Source of the DNA: an uncultured Verrucomicrobiales bacterium
Lineage (GTDB): Bacteria > Verrucomicrobiota > Verrucomicrobiia > Limisphaerales > UBA1100
NCBI GenBank assembly: GCA_913042895.1
Contig: CAJWMQ010000005.1
Span: forward strand, 1 to 47,448
Direction: 5' to 3'
Length of the DNA: 47,448 nucleotides
Made by a program: the position numbers and the translations under genes. The notes under the pieces were generated by a model. It worked only from the letters and a program-made list of their open reading frames with translations, searched no databases and was not told the DNA's origin. How positions within the stretch are numbered: position 1 is the first letter of the stretch; the number at the start of each line of letters is the position of its first letter. This document shows, in pieces, positions 1 through 8,460 of the stretch.

Positions 1-193
1 CGGAATAGTTCGCGGTAAACCGCATGCCTTCGCGCGCAAGCTGGTCAAGGTGTGGCGACTTGATTTTCTTTTGTCCGTAGGAGCCCAGCTCCGTCCAGCC
101 GAGGTCATCGGCCATGATGAAAATGATGTTGGGCTTATCCGCCAGCAACGAGGGCACGAGAATAAACAGGCACAGAAAAAATAGACGTTTCAT
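1..193 (-). CDS. Sulfatase, N-terminal fragment (runs off the window)
   Basis: Only the first 64 codons are inside the window. The start is the ATG at 193, followed by a hydrophobic signal peptide (about residues 1-18) and then the opening strand of the S1 sulfatase fold, [13 protein letters not shown], whose paired Asp residues bind the active-site calcium in this family. The catalytic CxPxR segment lies beyond the window edge, so activity cannot be judged. It is downstream of and collinear with the GH71/99-like gene (57 bases between), so it is probably the last visible gene of the 4238-to-1 operon. Predicted exported hydrolase of sulfate esters. Confidence 0.85.
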   Translation of the reverse strand, partial: MKRLFFLCLFILVPSLLADKPNIIFIMADDLGWTELGSYGQKKIKSPHLDQLAREGMRFTANYS

Positions 194-250
194 GGTGTGC
201 GTCCAGTTTGCCAGAATGGCGGGCGTTTGCAATCGGAATGCCAGCGCGCA

Positions 251-1459
251 CTACGGCTTCACACGGTTCCACAGTGCCAGCAACGTTTTCCGGGCTTCTA
301 CTGTCCGGTTGGAAAACAGCTGTAAGGCGATGGCATCGTAGTGGGGGTCCAGTTGCTTGATCTTCGGATCGTGCTTGCGGAGCTGGTACAACATCACCGG
401 CAGACGGAGATCGGCCGGGATGAAATGGAAGGCTGGATCAATTTTCGCCCGCCGGCCTTGGAGCGATTCGAGGTAGCGATAGCCAAACTCTTGCGTTGGC
501 TCGATGATGGTGCCCTCGCCAAAATCATTCCACGTGGCGATCTGGATAATGCGTGCCTTGCCGCGCCATGCCCGGTCCAGCGTCTGCTCAAAGGTCTGGC
601 CGTTTTGATCGTCTAGATATCCGTAGCTGTCATGCAGGCCGGCTTCCTGGTATATGTCATGAAACTTCGGAAACACCGCCGCGATGATGGATTCCCCATC
701 GGCGGCCCTTTGGTCGAGATCGTTCAGATATTGATTCCAATCAGCCGGGGTCAACCGTTTGCCGCCATGCACCGGCGGCCAGCCGAAGGCACCGGAGCCG
801 GGAAGTCGGGAGGTGAGATGCGGTAGGGCGTAGGTGGCAGGTGCCGGCTTCAGTCCGTTCGTTAGCTGTGGCCATTGGGCGGCTGTAAAGTGTTGCGGGC
901 CGAAGACCAGCAACAACGGCCGATCACCGTTTTGCGCGTAAGCCGGGTCCCGAAACCAATTCGTTTGCAGCCAGCGCATCACTTCCTGCCCATGCGGCAC
1001 GTCCTGCGCGGGCGGGAGGATTTTGGCGGTGACCATGTGTTTCACGGTCTGGTCCTCGTAGCACACGGCGAATTTCAGGCCGGCGCGTCTGAGGTGCTTG
1101 ATGAAATGCTGCGAGTTGCGATGGATGACCGCGTAATCGTTGTGCTTACGTATGCCGTACCAGTCGAGAATCGCGCCGTCTATGCCGGCGAATTTCATCA
1201 ATAGCGCATGACACTCAAGGGCATGCGGATCGTTCGAATCGTATGCGCCAATCAGCGGCCGATAATGCGAGGCCAGTTCACGCCGACCCTGGACGACTTT
1301 GTCCGGCTGAAACTTGTTCATCGTCCAGTGCCAGCCCCACTGGCCGCTTACTGCCTTGGACTCATACCACGGCATGTAATGCGCGAGCACTAGTTTACGC
1401 TCAGCGGCTGTGCCGGGGAGGGAAAACCACAGCAGCGCGATGAACCCCAACCAGCACAT
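251..1459 (-). CDS. GH71/GH99-like glycoside hydrolase
   Basis: 402 residues with a signal peptide (about 1-18). The mature protein opens with LAHYMPWYESK and a Trp-rich stretch (GQWGWHW), then GIDGAILDWYG near residue 90, and ends with ATWNDFGEGTIIEP around residue 310. These are hallmarks of the GH71/GH99-like (alpha/beta)8 barrels that include endo-alpha-mannosidases and alpha-1,3-glucanases; the late Glu/Asp-rich motif is the likely acid/base region. The substrate cannot be told from sequence; an alpha-linked mannan or glucan is an inference. The ATG shares one base with the stop of the upstream phosphoesterase gene (TAATG arrangement), implying translational coupling. Expected in the periplasm or outside the cell. 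Confidence 0.85.
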   Translation of the reverse strand: MCWLGFIALLWFSLPGTAAERKLVLAHYMPWYESKAVSGQWGWHWTMNKFQPDKVVQGRRELASHYRPLIGAYDSNDPHALECHALLMKFAGIDGAILDWYGIRKHNDYAVIHRNSQHFIKHLRRAGLKFAVCYEDQTVKHMVTAKILPPAQDVPHGQEVMRWLQTNWFRDPAYAQNGDRPLLLVFGPQHFTAAQWPQLTNGLKPAPATYALPHLTSRLPGSGAFGWPPVHGGKRLTPADWNQYLNDLDQRAADGESIIAAVFPKFHDIYQEAGLHDSYGYLDDQNGQTFEQTLDRAWRGKARIIQIATWNDFGEGTIIEPTQEFGYRYLESLQGRRAKIDPAFHFIPADLRLPVMLYQLRKHDPKIKQLDPHYDAIALQLFSNRTVEARKTLLALWNRVKP

Positions 1460-2985
1460 TATTCCACCCGCAGAATGCGTTTGGTGGTGTATTCACGGCC
1501 GTACATATCGCGTGTGATGGCTTCGAGAAGGTGGGCGCCCTTGGGAAGGTTGATGGGCAAGGGGCCTTTCCAGAGATGATACGAATTACGCGCGGGGTTC
1601 AGCTCGGGTGACACCTTGGCGAGTTTTTCCGCGGCGTGTAATTGCACGTAATATGGATCCGGCTCGATCGTTTTTTTCAGCGGCGTCCATTTGCCGCCGT
1701 TCACGCGCAGTTTCACAGTGGATTTCTCCGAACCGGCAAACACATTCACATATACGGACGTCTTGGCCACATCAGCGGCGGCGAGCGCCACGGGCGCGTG
1801 GATGCGTAGCTGGTGGTTGGCGGGGAATCGCGAGGCCTTAAAGTCGAAGGTGGCCTTGGCGCCGTCGAAGGTGATGATCGAATAGCCGTTGGGCGCGCCG
1901 TCGCGCATGGTCGTGTGCGGTATACCACGCTCGTCCTTGGCCCCTTTCCACCACGTGCCGCTCACGGTGACGTTGACGATGTGATGATGCGGTTTCGCTC
2001 CCATCCAGCCGTCACCACGGTCAATAAACTGGTGCGCCTGCCAGTGCGTGTGGCCGGAAATGCTCAATGTGTACGGGCGCTTTTCGATTAAGCGATACAG
2101 CGCTTGCCGATCACCCGTGCCGGTGAGGGGGATATGCATCATCAGCATCACCAGCCGATCTTTCGGCACACGCGCGAGGGAGGCTTTCACGAAGGCGAGC
2201 TGCCGCTTGCCAAACGCGCCGCGGTAGGCCGATCGCTTGCGTGCCTCGTCGTGGTACCAGTCCACGTTGTCCAGCACGATAAAGTGCACCTTGCCGTAGT
2301 CATACGAATAATACGCTGGGCCGTAAATGCGCTCAAAGGTCTCGTCGGAATGTTCGTCCAGCTTAGCCTCGAAGTTTAAATCGTGATTGCCGATCACGTT
2401 GTACCAAGGGATGCCGATTAACGCCACGGTGCGGTTGAGGCTGCCGAATAGTGACAGATTATCATTCATGATATCGCCCAAGGTCACGCCGAACTTCGCG
2501 TCCGTGCCCACCAGTTCCGCGACCACGTCATTGGCGATGTAATCAATCTGCGTCTGTGACGTCGGCTGCGGGTCGCCAAAGAACACCGCGCGAAATTGGT
2601 CCGGCTCCGTTTGTTTGCGTAGCGGAAAATCTATCGACTTCGGTAACGGCCCCGTTGGCTTGCTTCCGGGGAAACGTGATGGCGGGGAGCCTTTCGGTTT
2701 ATGAATGTAATGAAACTGCGGCAGCTTGTGCGCGTTGAGCGGCGTCATCCAGCCGCTGGGTTTGAGCACAAACAGAATTGTATCGTCAGTCACCGGCAAT
2801 TGCCAGCGCCCGTCTGGATCCGTCTCCACAATCGCCTCGCCATTGGACACGCCCACACCCATGAGTCCCTTCTCGTTCGGGTCGCGCTGGCCATTTCCGT
2901 TGGCATCGTTGAACACAGTCCCCGAAGCCATTTCCGCCGCCCAAGCAATGCTTGCGGTACAAAATAGAGTGATGATCGTTTTCAT
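1459..2985 (-). CDS. Calcineurin-like metallophosphoesterase with N- and C-terminal accessory domains
   Basis: 508 residues from the ATG at 2985; a longer open frame exists but runs into the upstream gene and this ATG is followed by a signal peptide (MKTIITLFCTASIAWAAE). Residues about 20-100 form an SdrD/collagen-adhesin-like beta domain (GTVFNDANGNGQRDPNEKG), as in the MetallophosN class. The catalytic core shows all metal motifs in order: GDPQP, TLGDIMND, NVIGNHD, MMHIPL and SGHTH. The last 130 residues resemble the MetallophosC domain. Likely an exported phosphomono- or diesterase; substrate unknown. Two bases separate it from the upstream PQQ-like gene and it overlaps the downstream glycosidase start. 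Confidence 0.9.
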   Translation of the reverse strand: MKTIITLFCTASIAWAAEMASGTVFNDANGNGQRDPNEKGLMGVGVSNGEAIVETDPDGRWQLPVTDDTILFVLKPSGWMTPLNAHKLPQFHYIHKPKGSPPSRFPGSKPTGPLPKSIDFPLRKQTEPDQFRAVFFGDPQPTSQTQIDYIANDVVAELVGTDAKFGVTLGDIMNDNLSLFGSLNRTVALIGIPWYNVIGNHDLNFEAKLDEHSDETFERIYGPAYYSYDYGKVHFIVLDNVDWYHDEARKRSAYRGAFGKRQLAFVKASLARVPKDRLVMLMMHIPLTGTGDRQALYRLIEKRPYTLSISGHTHWQAHQFIDRGDGWMGAKPHHHIVNVTVSGTWWKGAKDERGIPHTTMRDGAPNGYSIITFDGAKATFDFKASRFPANHQLRIHAPVALAAADVAKTSVYVNVFAGSEKSTVKLRVNGGKWTPLKKTIEPDPYYVQLHAAEKLAKVSPELNPARNSYHLWKGPLPINLPKGAHLLEAITRDMYGREYTTKRILRVE

Positions 2986-2987
2986 TT

Positions 2988-4238
2988 TTAATTTTTCCCA
3001 ATGCAATACAGCCACTCCTGCCGTCCGCCGCGTTTGGTTGTGACTCGGAGGTAGAGGCGGCTGCCGCTGATAACCGGGGAGGCGTACGTTTCCTCGCCAA
3101 GTTGATTGGTGGCCAGCAACTTGAACTCTTTCGGGTCCGTGCTGAACACGTAGCTTTTGCCAGCGAGATTGGTGGCATAAATGCGGTTGCCAGCGAGAAC
3201 CGGGGAGGCGAAAAAGGCGCCGCCGAGCCGTTCCTTCCAGCGTTCCTTGCCGGTAGCCGAATCCCAGCACACCGCAAAACCGGCATCCATCGTGGCATAG
3301 AGTTGATCGCTCTTCACCAGCATGGAAGGCACGTACACGCGCGCGGTATTTTGCCAGGCCACCACGCCGGATCCATCAGCCTCCACGGCCATGGTGTGAT
3401 TCTTCGGCCAGCCGCCGCTGATGAATACGCGTTTGCCGTCGGTCACCGTGGTCGTTACGCACTCCTGCGTGCTGCCCTTGATCTCCCAATGCTTCTTGCC
3501 TGTGAGAGGGTCGAGGCTGGTGATGAGTTCAGCACCGGCAAACACCATCTGCAATTGGTCATGCGCGGTCACCATCACCGGCGTGGTGTAGTTCGGATAC
3601 TTCGGTCTTTGAATGCGCCATAGCTCCTTGCCGGTCCGCTTGTTGAACCCGACCACCGCGCCGCCAATGTGTTTGCTGTCCGCCTTGGCCACCACCACGT
3701 TTTGATAAACCATCGGCGAGGTGCCATAGCCTTGGTGGATCACGTAATCGCTCACCGGTTGTTGCCAGCGCACCTTTCCGTCCATGCCCAACGTCGTGAG
3801 AAAGACCTGCTTATCATTCGGGAACGTCACGTACAACTGCTCCCCGTCGCATACCACCGATGAGGAGGCATGTGACGCGTGTTTGTTGCCGCCCTTCAAA
3901 AACTTACCCGTGTGCACCGGCGTCCGCCAAATCAATTTCCCCGTTGCTTTCGCGAGGCAGAGCACCGATTGCACCTGCGAATCCGCCTCCGCCGTGGCGA
4001 GATAAATATGGTCGCCCACAATCGTCGGCGTACTGTGCCCGCGCCCCGGCAGCGCTGTTTTCCATGCAACATTTTCCGTGATGCTCCATTTTAAGGGCAA
4101 GCCCTCGACTGCCTGCGCATGGCCATCGCCCTGCAATCCCCGCCATGTCGGCCAGTCGGTGGATTGAAACTTAACGGGTTCAGCTAAACTGATGACGCTT
4201 GTGCCAAGGGCGATGATGAGCATTGAACACCAATTCAT
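2988..4238 (-). CDS. PQQ-like beta-propeller protein (exported)
   Basis: 416 residues from the ATG at 4238, which gives a signal peptide (MNWCSMLIIALGTSVISLAEP). The mature part begins DWPTWRGLQGDGHA, the usual opening of PVC outer-membrane-assembly/PQQ-like propellers, and then carries repeated blades of the type AxxxxTGKxxWxxxx (for example LAKATGKLIWRTP, FNKRTGKELWRIQ, LDPLTGKKHWEIK, WDSATGKERWKER). No quinoprotein dehydrogenase catalytic signature or heme motif is visible, so it may be a binding or scaffold protein rather than an enzyme. First gene of the operon running down to position 1 and divergent from the dehydrogenase gene at 4317. Confidence 0.85.
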   Translation of the reverse strand: MNWCSMLIIALGTSVISLAEPVKFQSTDWPTWRGLQGDGHAQAVEGLPLKWSITENVAWKTALPGRGHSTPTIVGDHIYLATAEADSQVQSVLCLAKATGKLIWRTPVHTGKFLKGGNKHASHASSSVVCDGEQLYVTFPNDKQVFLTTLGMDGKVRWQQPVSDYVIHQGYGTSPMVYQNVVVAKADSKHIGGAVVGFNKRTGKELWRIQRPKYPNYTTPVMVTAHDQLQMVFAGAELITSLDPLTGKKHWEIKGSTQECVTTTVTDGKRVFISGGWPKNHTMAVEADGSGVVAWQNTARVYVPSMLVKSDQLYATMDAGFAVCWDSATGKERWKERLGGAFFASPVLAGNRIYATNLAGKSYVFSTDPKEFKLLATNQLGEETYASPVISGSRLYLRVTTKRGGRQEWLYCIGKN

Positions 4239-4265
4239 GTCGGTAGCCTTGCCGGAAACTGGATC

Positions 4266-4289
4266 ACGGGCAAGGTGGAACTTGCCCGT
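4266..4289. repeat. Perfect 9-bp inverted repeat in a divergent promoter region
   Basis: ACGGGCAAG, six spacer bases, then CTTGCCCGT. It lies in the 78-base gap between the divergent genes starting at 4238 (minus) and 4317 (plus). It could be an operator, a leader hairpin of the plus-strand gene or a small REP-like element; the sequence alone does not decide. The core CTTGCC/GGCAAG recurs in the hairpin at 43368-43400, also just upstream of a gene start. Confidence 0.5.
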
Positions 4290-4316
4290 CCTTGGAGCAT
4301 CGGTCATGCTTCGGAT

Positions 4317-6248
4317 ATGCAAATTCGGTTGGCGGTGGCCGCGGTATTGTGGAGTGGAGTGACAGTTCTGTTGGCGGCGGTAAAGCCCAGCCAACCGGTG
4401 GTGGAGAAACCGTTTCCGCCGGGGGAGGCGGCCCGGACGATGCAGGTGCCGACGGGGTTCAACGTGACGCTCTTTGCGGGGGAGCCGGCCATCACGCAGC
4501 CGATTGGATTTTGCATTGATGATCGCGGGCGGTTGTGGGTGGCGGAGGCGAAGAATTATCCCGACAAGAAGGCGGGCCAGAACGATCGCATTATCATTCT
4601 CGAGGACACCGACGGCGACGGTCGGCATGATAAGCGGATCGTATTTTACGACAAACTTGAGTATGTGAGCGGTATCGAGGTCGGTTTCGGCGGGGTGTGG
4701 GTGATGTCGTTGCCAAATTTTTATTTTATCCCGGATGAAGATTACGATGGCGTGCCAGACGGGAAACCCAAGGTGTTGCTCGATGGCTTCGGCACACACG
4801 CGAACGCGCACAATATCGCCAATGGTTTTGCCTGGGGTCCGGACGGTTGGCTGTACGCTACGCACGGACGCTCCAACTGGTCGCTAGTGGGTAAGCCGGG
4901 CACGCCGGAGGATGAGCGTCGGCGTATTGATGGCGGCGTGTGGCGGTATCATCCGGTGCAGCATCGATGGGAAATCTTTGCCGACGGCACGACTAATCCG
5001 TGGGGCATTGACTGGAACGACTACGGCCAGGCCTTTGTCTGCAACTGCGTGAACCCGCATCTCTTTCACGTGATCCAGGGCGCGTACTATGAGCCGAGTC
5101 GCAATCGGCCTACCGGCCGGTTTGCTTATGAACGCATTGCGACTATTGCCGATCATTTACATTTCACGAACACTAAGACCATCCGCGCAGGCATCGGCAC
5201 GCCCGAGGAGGACAAGGCTGGCGGCGGTCACGCCCACTGCGGCACGATGGTGTATCTCGGCGATAATTGGCCGGCGAAATATCGTGGGCAGGTGTTCATG
5301 AATAACATCCACGGCCGGCGCGTGAACATGGATGTGCTCGCACGCAAAGGCAGCGGGTACACTGCCACGCACGCGCCGGATGTCCTGCGCGCGGCCGATC
5401 CGTGGTTTGTGGGAGTGAGCCTCGCGTACGGGCCGGATGGAGGCGTGTATGTCAGCGATTTTTCGGACACCGGCGAATGCCATCACACGCGCAACACCCG
5501 CAAGCATACGGGGCGTATTTATAAAATCACCTACGGCAAACCCGAGCCGTGGCGCGGGGATATTAATAAGCTCAAGACCGCCGAACTCGCCGCGCTGCAA
5601 TTGCACGACAACGACTGGTTCGTGCGCCACGCCCGCCGCGTGCTGTATGAGCGACTGGATTACACGCGCAAAATCTGGAGCCCCGCCTTGTCGGATCCAA
5701 AGAAAAACCACGCCGCTTGGCGGTCGTTCCGTGAGGGGCACTTTGCCGCGATGGATACAGTTTTAAAGAAACAACTCGCTGAACACAAAAGCGTGCCCAA
5801 GCGACTGCGGGCTTTATGGGCCTTGTACGTGACCGACGGCGTGGAGGAGGATGATCTGATCGAGCTGTTCAAGGATCGCAACGAGCACGTGCGTGCCTGG
5901 GCGATCCAGTTACTCATGAATGATTTTCGCATGGCCAAGGGCGGTGTGGCTTTGCTCACTGAAATGGCGGAGAACGACAAATCGCCGCTGGTTCGCCTGT
6001 ACCTCGCCAGTGCTGCCCAGCGCGTGCCGGTGAATTTGCGCGCGCCACTGCTTAAGGCGCTGCTCGCGCATAGCGAGGATGTGGGAGATCCAAATTTGCC
6101 ACTTATGTACTGGTACGCTACTGAACCCGTCGTGGCCGCCGATCCCAAAATCGGAGTACAACTCCTCGCCGTCTGCAAGCTCCCCAAAGTCCGCCAATTC
6201 ATCACTCGCCGGATGGCGACTGGACGTGAGACGTCTGAACCGGAATAA
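4317..6248 (+). CDS. PVC-type membrane-bound dehydrogenase (TIGR02604-like) with HEAT-like tail
   Basis: 643 residues from the ATG at 4317, chosen because it starts a signal peptide (MQIRLAVAAVLWSGVTVLLA). Residues about 35-420 form the propeller domain typical of Planctomycetes/Verrucomicrobia sugar-dehydrogenase relatives: TGFNVTLFAGEP, Ca-binding-like DTDGDGRHDK, NGFAWGPDGWLYATHGR, and GVYVSDFSDTGECHH. Residues about 430-630 are helical and HEAT-like (DRNEHVRAWAIQLL). The usual C-terminal heme domain (TIGR02603) is absent here and is found on the next gene, 10 bases downstream. Predicted periplasmic oxidation of a carbohydrate or alcohol, electrons going to the neighbouring cytochrome; the substrate is unknown. 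Confidence 0.88.
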   Translation: MQIRLAVAAVLWSGVTVLLAAVKPSQPVVEKPFPPGEAARTMQVPTGFNVTLFAGEPAITQPIGFCIDDRGRLWVAEAKNYPDKKAGQNDRIIILEDTDGDGRHDKRIVFYDKLEYVSGIEVGFGGVWVMSLPNFYFIPDEDYDGVPDGKPKVLLDGFGTHANAHNIANGFAWGPDGWLYATHGRSNWSLVGKPGTPEDERRRIDGGVWRYHPVQHRWEIFADGTTNPWGIDWNDYGQAFVCNCVNPHLFHVIQGAYYEPSRNRPTGRFAYERIATIADHLHFTNTKTIRAGIGTPEEDKAGGGHAHCGTMVYLGDNWPAKYRGQVFMNNIHGRRVNMDVLARKGSGYTATHAPDVLRAADPWFVGVSLAYGPDGGVYVSDFSDTGECHHTRNTRKHTGRIYKITYGKPEPWRGDINKLKTAELAALQLHDNDWFVRHARRVLYERLDYTRKIWSPALSDPKKNHAAWRSFREGHFAAMDTVLKKQLAEHKSVPKRLRALWALYVTDGVEEDDLIELFKDRNEHVRAWAIQLLMNDFRMAKGGVALLTEMAENDKSPLVRLYLASAAQRVPVNLRAPLLKALLAHSEDVGDPNLPLMYWYATEPVVAADPKIGVQLLAVCKLPKVRQFITRRMATGRETSEPE

Positions 6249-6258
6249 TCCCCCGCCG

Positions 6259-7461
6259 ATGATACGACTGTTCATTTTACTGTTGGCCGGATTGCTCTGG
6301 CAGCCCGCCCTGACCCGCGCGCAGGATGCGGAGGCGTTGGGGGCGTTGGTGGGGGTGTTGAAGGATGTGGATGATCCGGCGTTTCAACTGGACATCCTAA
6401 AAGGGATTGCTGAGGCCCTCAAGGGGCAGCGCAATGTGAAGCCGCCTAGGGGTTGGGCGGAGGTGGCGCCGAAACTGGGCAAAAGTCCCAAGGTTGAGGT
6501 GCGCCAATTGGCTCAGCAATTATCGCTGACCTTTGGCAGTAAAGACGCGTTGGCGTCCTTGCGCAAGGTGTTGCAGGACAAGAAGGCCAAGCCGGCGGAT
6601 CGCCGCAAGGCGCTGGCGTCCTTGATTGATGCTCGGGATACGCAGTTACCTGTGGTACTGCGGGCGTTGCTCGCCGAACCAACCATGCGGCTCGATGCGT
6701 TGCGCGGCTTGGGCGCGGTGGAGGACTCCGCCACGCCCGGCGCGATTCTAAAGATTTATAACACGTTGGACACCGCTGGTCGGCGCGATGCCTTGACCAC
6801 GCTGGCCTCGCGCGTGAACTACGCCAAGGCGTTGATGGCGGCCGTGGCGGCTGGCACGGTGAAGGCCAATGAACTACCGGCTGATACCGTGCGGCAATTG
6901 CGCGCGCTCGGGCAAAAGGAGATTAACGTGCAGCTCGACAGGGTTTGGGGCGTGAGCCGGTCGACGCCGGAGGCAAAGCTCAAGGAGATCGAGAAATATA
7001 AGAAGCTGCTCTCCACGCGTATCAGTGTGCCGGATAATCTTTCGAACGGCCGCGCCTTGTATCAGCGTACCTGTGCCCAATGCCACAAGCTCTACGGCGA
7101 AGGCGGTGAGATTGGCCCGGACATCACCGGCTCCAATCGCAACAACCTCGATTATCTACTGCAGAACATTCTCGATCCAAATGCGGATATCCCGAACGAT
7201 TACCGGACCACTATCGTGCGCCTGAAAGATAAGCGGGTGTTGGTGGGCGTGATCCGCCAGAGCGAAGGGCAGTCTGTGACGCTGGCGACGGTGTCCGGCT
7301 TGGTGACGGTGGCTAAGTCGGACGTGGCGGCCATTGATCCGCAGAATTTTTCCATGATGCCAGAAGGCCTTGTACTCGCCTATAAGGAGCGCGAGCTACG
7401 AGATCTCATCTCATATTTGCGCGCTGGAACTCAAGTGCCTCTACCTAAGAAAGAGGATTAA
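6259..7461 (+). CDS. HEAT-repeat c-type cytochrome (TIGR02603-like heme protein)
   Basis: 400 residues from the ATG at 6259, with its own signal peptide ([21 protein letters not shown]). Residues about 25-240 are helical repeats. The C-terminal part has CAQCHK (CxxCH heme attachment, near residue 275), [13 protein letters not shown] and the trailing beta domain of the PVC heme-binding family ([20 protein letters not shown]). In many relatives this is fused to the dehydrogenase; here it is a separate exported protein, so it is probably the dedicated electron acceptor of the preceding gene. Its stop codon overlaps that of the convergent transaldolase gene in a TTAA tetranucleotide. Confidence 0.9.
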   Translation: MIRLFILLLAGLLWQPALTRAQDAEALGALVGVLKDVDDPAFQLDILKGIAEALKGQRNVKPPRGWAEVAPKLGKSPKVEVRQLAQQLSLTFGSKDALASLRKVLQDKKAKPADRRKALASLIDARDTQLPVVLRALLAEPTMRLDALRGLGAVEDSATPGAILKIYNTLDTAGRRDALTTLASRVNYAKALMAAVAAGTVKANELPADTVRQLRALGQKEINVQLDRVWGVSRSTPEAKLKEIEKYKKLLSTRISVPDNLSNGRALYQRTCAQCHKLYGEGGEIGPDITGSNRNNLDYLLQNILDPNADIPNDYRTTIVRLKDKRVLVGVIRQSEGQSVTLATVSGLVTVAKSDVAAIDPQNFSMMPEGLVLAYKERELRDLISYLRAGTQVPLPKKED

Positions 7462-8390
7462 AGTTTTGGGAGGATGAACGATTCAAGTTTTTCAGTGTCC
7501 GCTGCAAAGCGCCGAATTCCTTCAGAGAGTTTTTCAGTTGCGCAGGCATCTTCATTTAGTTCCCAACGAAAGGCTGACTCATTTAAAGTCACCCGCTCAT
7601 CAGGACTAGCTACGGCAGAGGCCCTAGAAAGTTTACGCTGTATTTCCCCTCTAGTCTCTTGAAGCTGGTCTAGCAGTTTCGGGCTGATAGTTAATAGATC
7701 ACAACCCGCTAGTTCTGTGATTTCGCCTATATTTCGGAAGCTGGCACCCATGACTTCGGTAGCGTAATCAAATTTTTTGTAATAGTTGTAGATTCGCGTT
7801 ACTGATTGCACACCTGGATCATCAGTAGGCGAAAATTCTTGGCCAGTTTTGGCTTTATGCCAGTCCATAATACGACCGACAAAAGGACTGATCAATCGCA
7901 CTTTAGCCTCTGCGCATGCTATGGCTTGAGCGAAAGAAAAGAGAAGAGTTAGATTACAATGGATGCCCTCTTTTTCTAGTTCTTCAGCAGCACGAATACC
8001 TTCCCAAGTGGAGGCGATCTTGATCAGGATGCGTTCGCGATTGATGCCATTTTTCTCATAACGAGCTATCAATGACCGAGCTTTTTTCAGTGTTGCGGTT
8101 GTATCAAAGCTCAAGCGAGCATCTACTTCTGTACTGACCCTTCCCGGTACAATTTTCAAAATTTCGAGCCCAAAAAGGACTGCAAGTTTGTCCAATGCAT
8201 CGTCAATGTTCTTGGCTTCATATGTGACCTTATTTACGAGCTCAGAGTACTCCTCCATCTGCGCAGCTTTAAGGATGAGACTTGGGTTGGTGGTAGCATC
8301 TCGTGGTGTATACTTCCGGATGGATTCAAAGTCCCCTGTATCTGCCACGATCGTCGTGTGTTCACGTAGTGATTCCAAATAATTACACAT
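7458..8390 (-). CDS. tal: Transaldolase
   Basis: 310 residues, close to the 317 of E. coli TalB, and cytosolic (no signal peptide). It moves a dihydroxyacetone unit between sugar phosphates in the non-oxidative pentose phosphate pathway. Active-site residues are in place: Asp17 in VADTGD, the TTNPSLIL motif, Lys124 in [11 protein letters not shown] (Schiff-base Lys132 in TalB) and [11 protein letters not shown]. The ATG at 8390 has no clear Shine-Dalgarno sequence. The gene is AT-rich compared with the dehydrogenase genes on its right-hand side of the coordinate axis (lower coordinates). Downstream of the large fusion gene by 70 bases, which contain a weak AAACCC/GGGTTT dyad; it may be co-transcribed or have its own promoter. 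Confidence 0.97.
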   Translation of the reverse strand: MCNYLESLREHTTIVADTGDFESIRKYTPRDATTNPSLILKAAQMEEYSELVNKVTYEAKNIDDALDKLAVLFGLEILKIVPGRVSTEVDARLSFDTTATLKKARSLIARYEKNGINRERILIKIASTWEGIRAAEELEKEGIHCNLTLLFSFAQAIACAEAKVRLISPFVGRIMDWHKAKTGQEFSPTDDPGVQSVTRIYNYYKKFDYATEVMGASFRNIGEITELAGCDLLTISPKLLDQLQETRGEIQRKLSRASAVASPDERVTLNESAFRWELNEDACATEKLSEGIRRFAADTEKLESFILPKL

Positions 8391-8460
8391 TTGTTAAAAT
8401 TTCTTATTTTTTATTTTACAAACCCTTAAATTCTTTCTTGAGGGGTTTATCCAAATTTAA

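Noticed and set aside
2986-3270. N-terminal extension of the phosphoesterase
   Set aside because: It overlaps the PQQ-like gene and lacks a signal peptide; the internal ATG at 2985 starts one.
4239-4865. N-terminal extension of the PQQ-like protein
   Set aside because: It would run antisense through the divergent dehydrogenase gene; the ATG at 4238 is followed by a signal peptide.
6248-6259. Frameshift splitting one dehydrogenase-heme gene
   Set aside because: The second gene begins with a full signal peptide of its own, so two exported proteins are more likely than a broken one.
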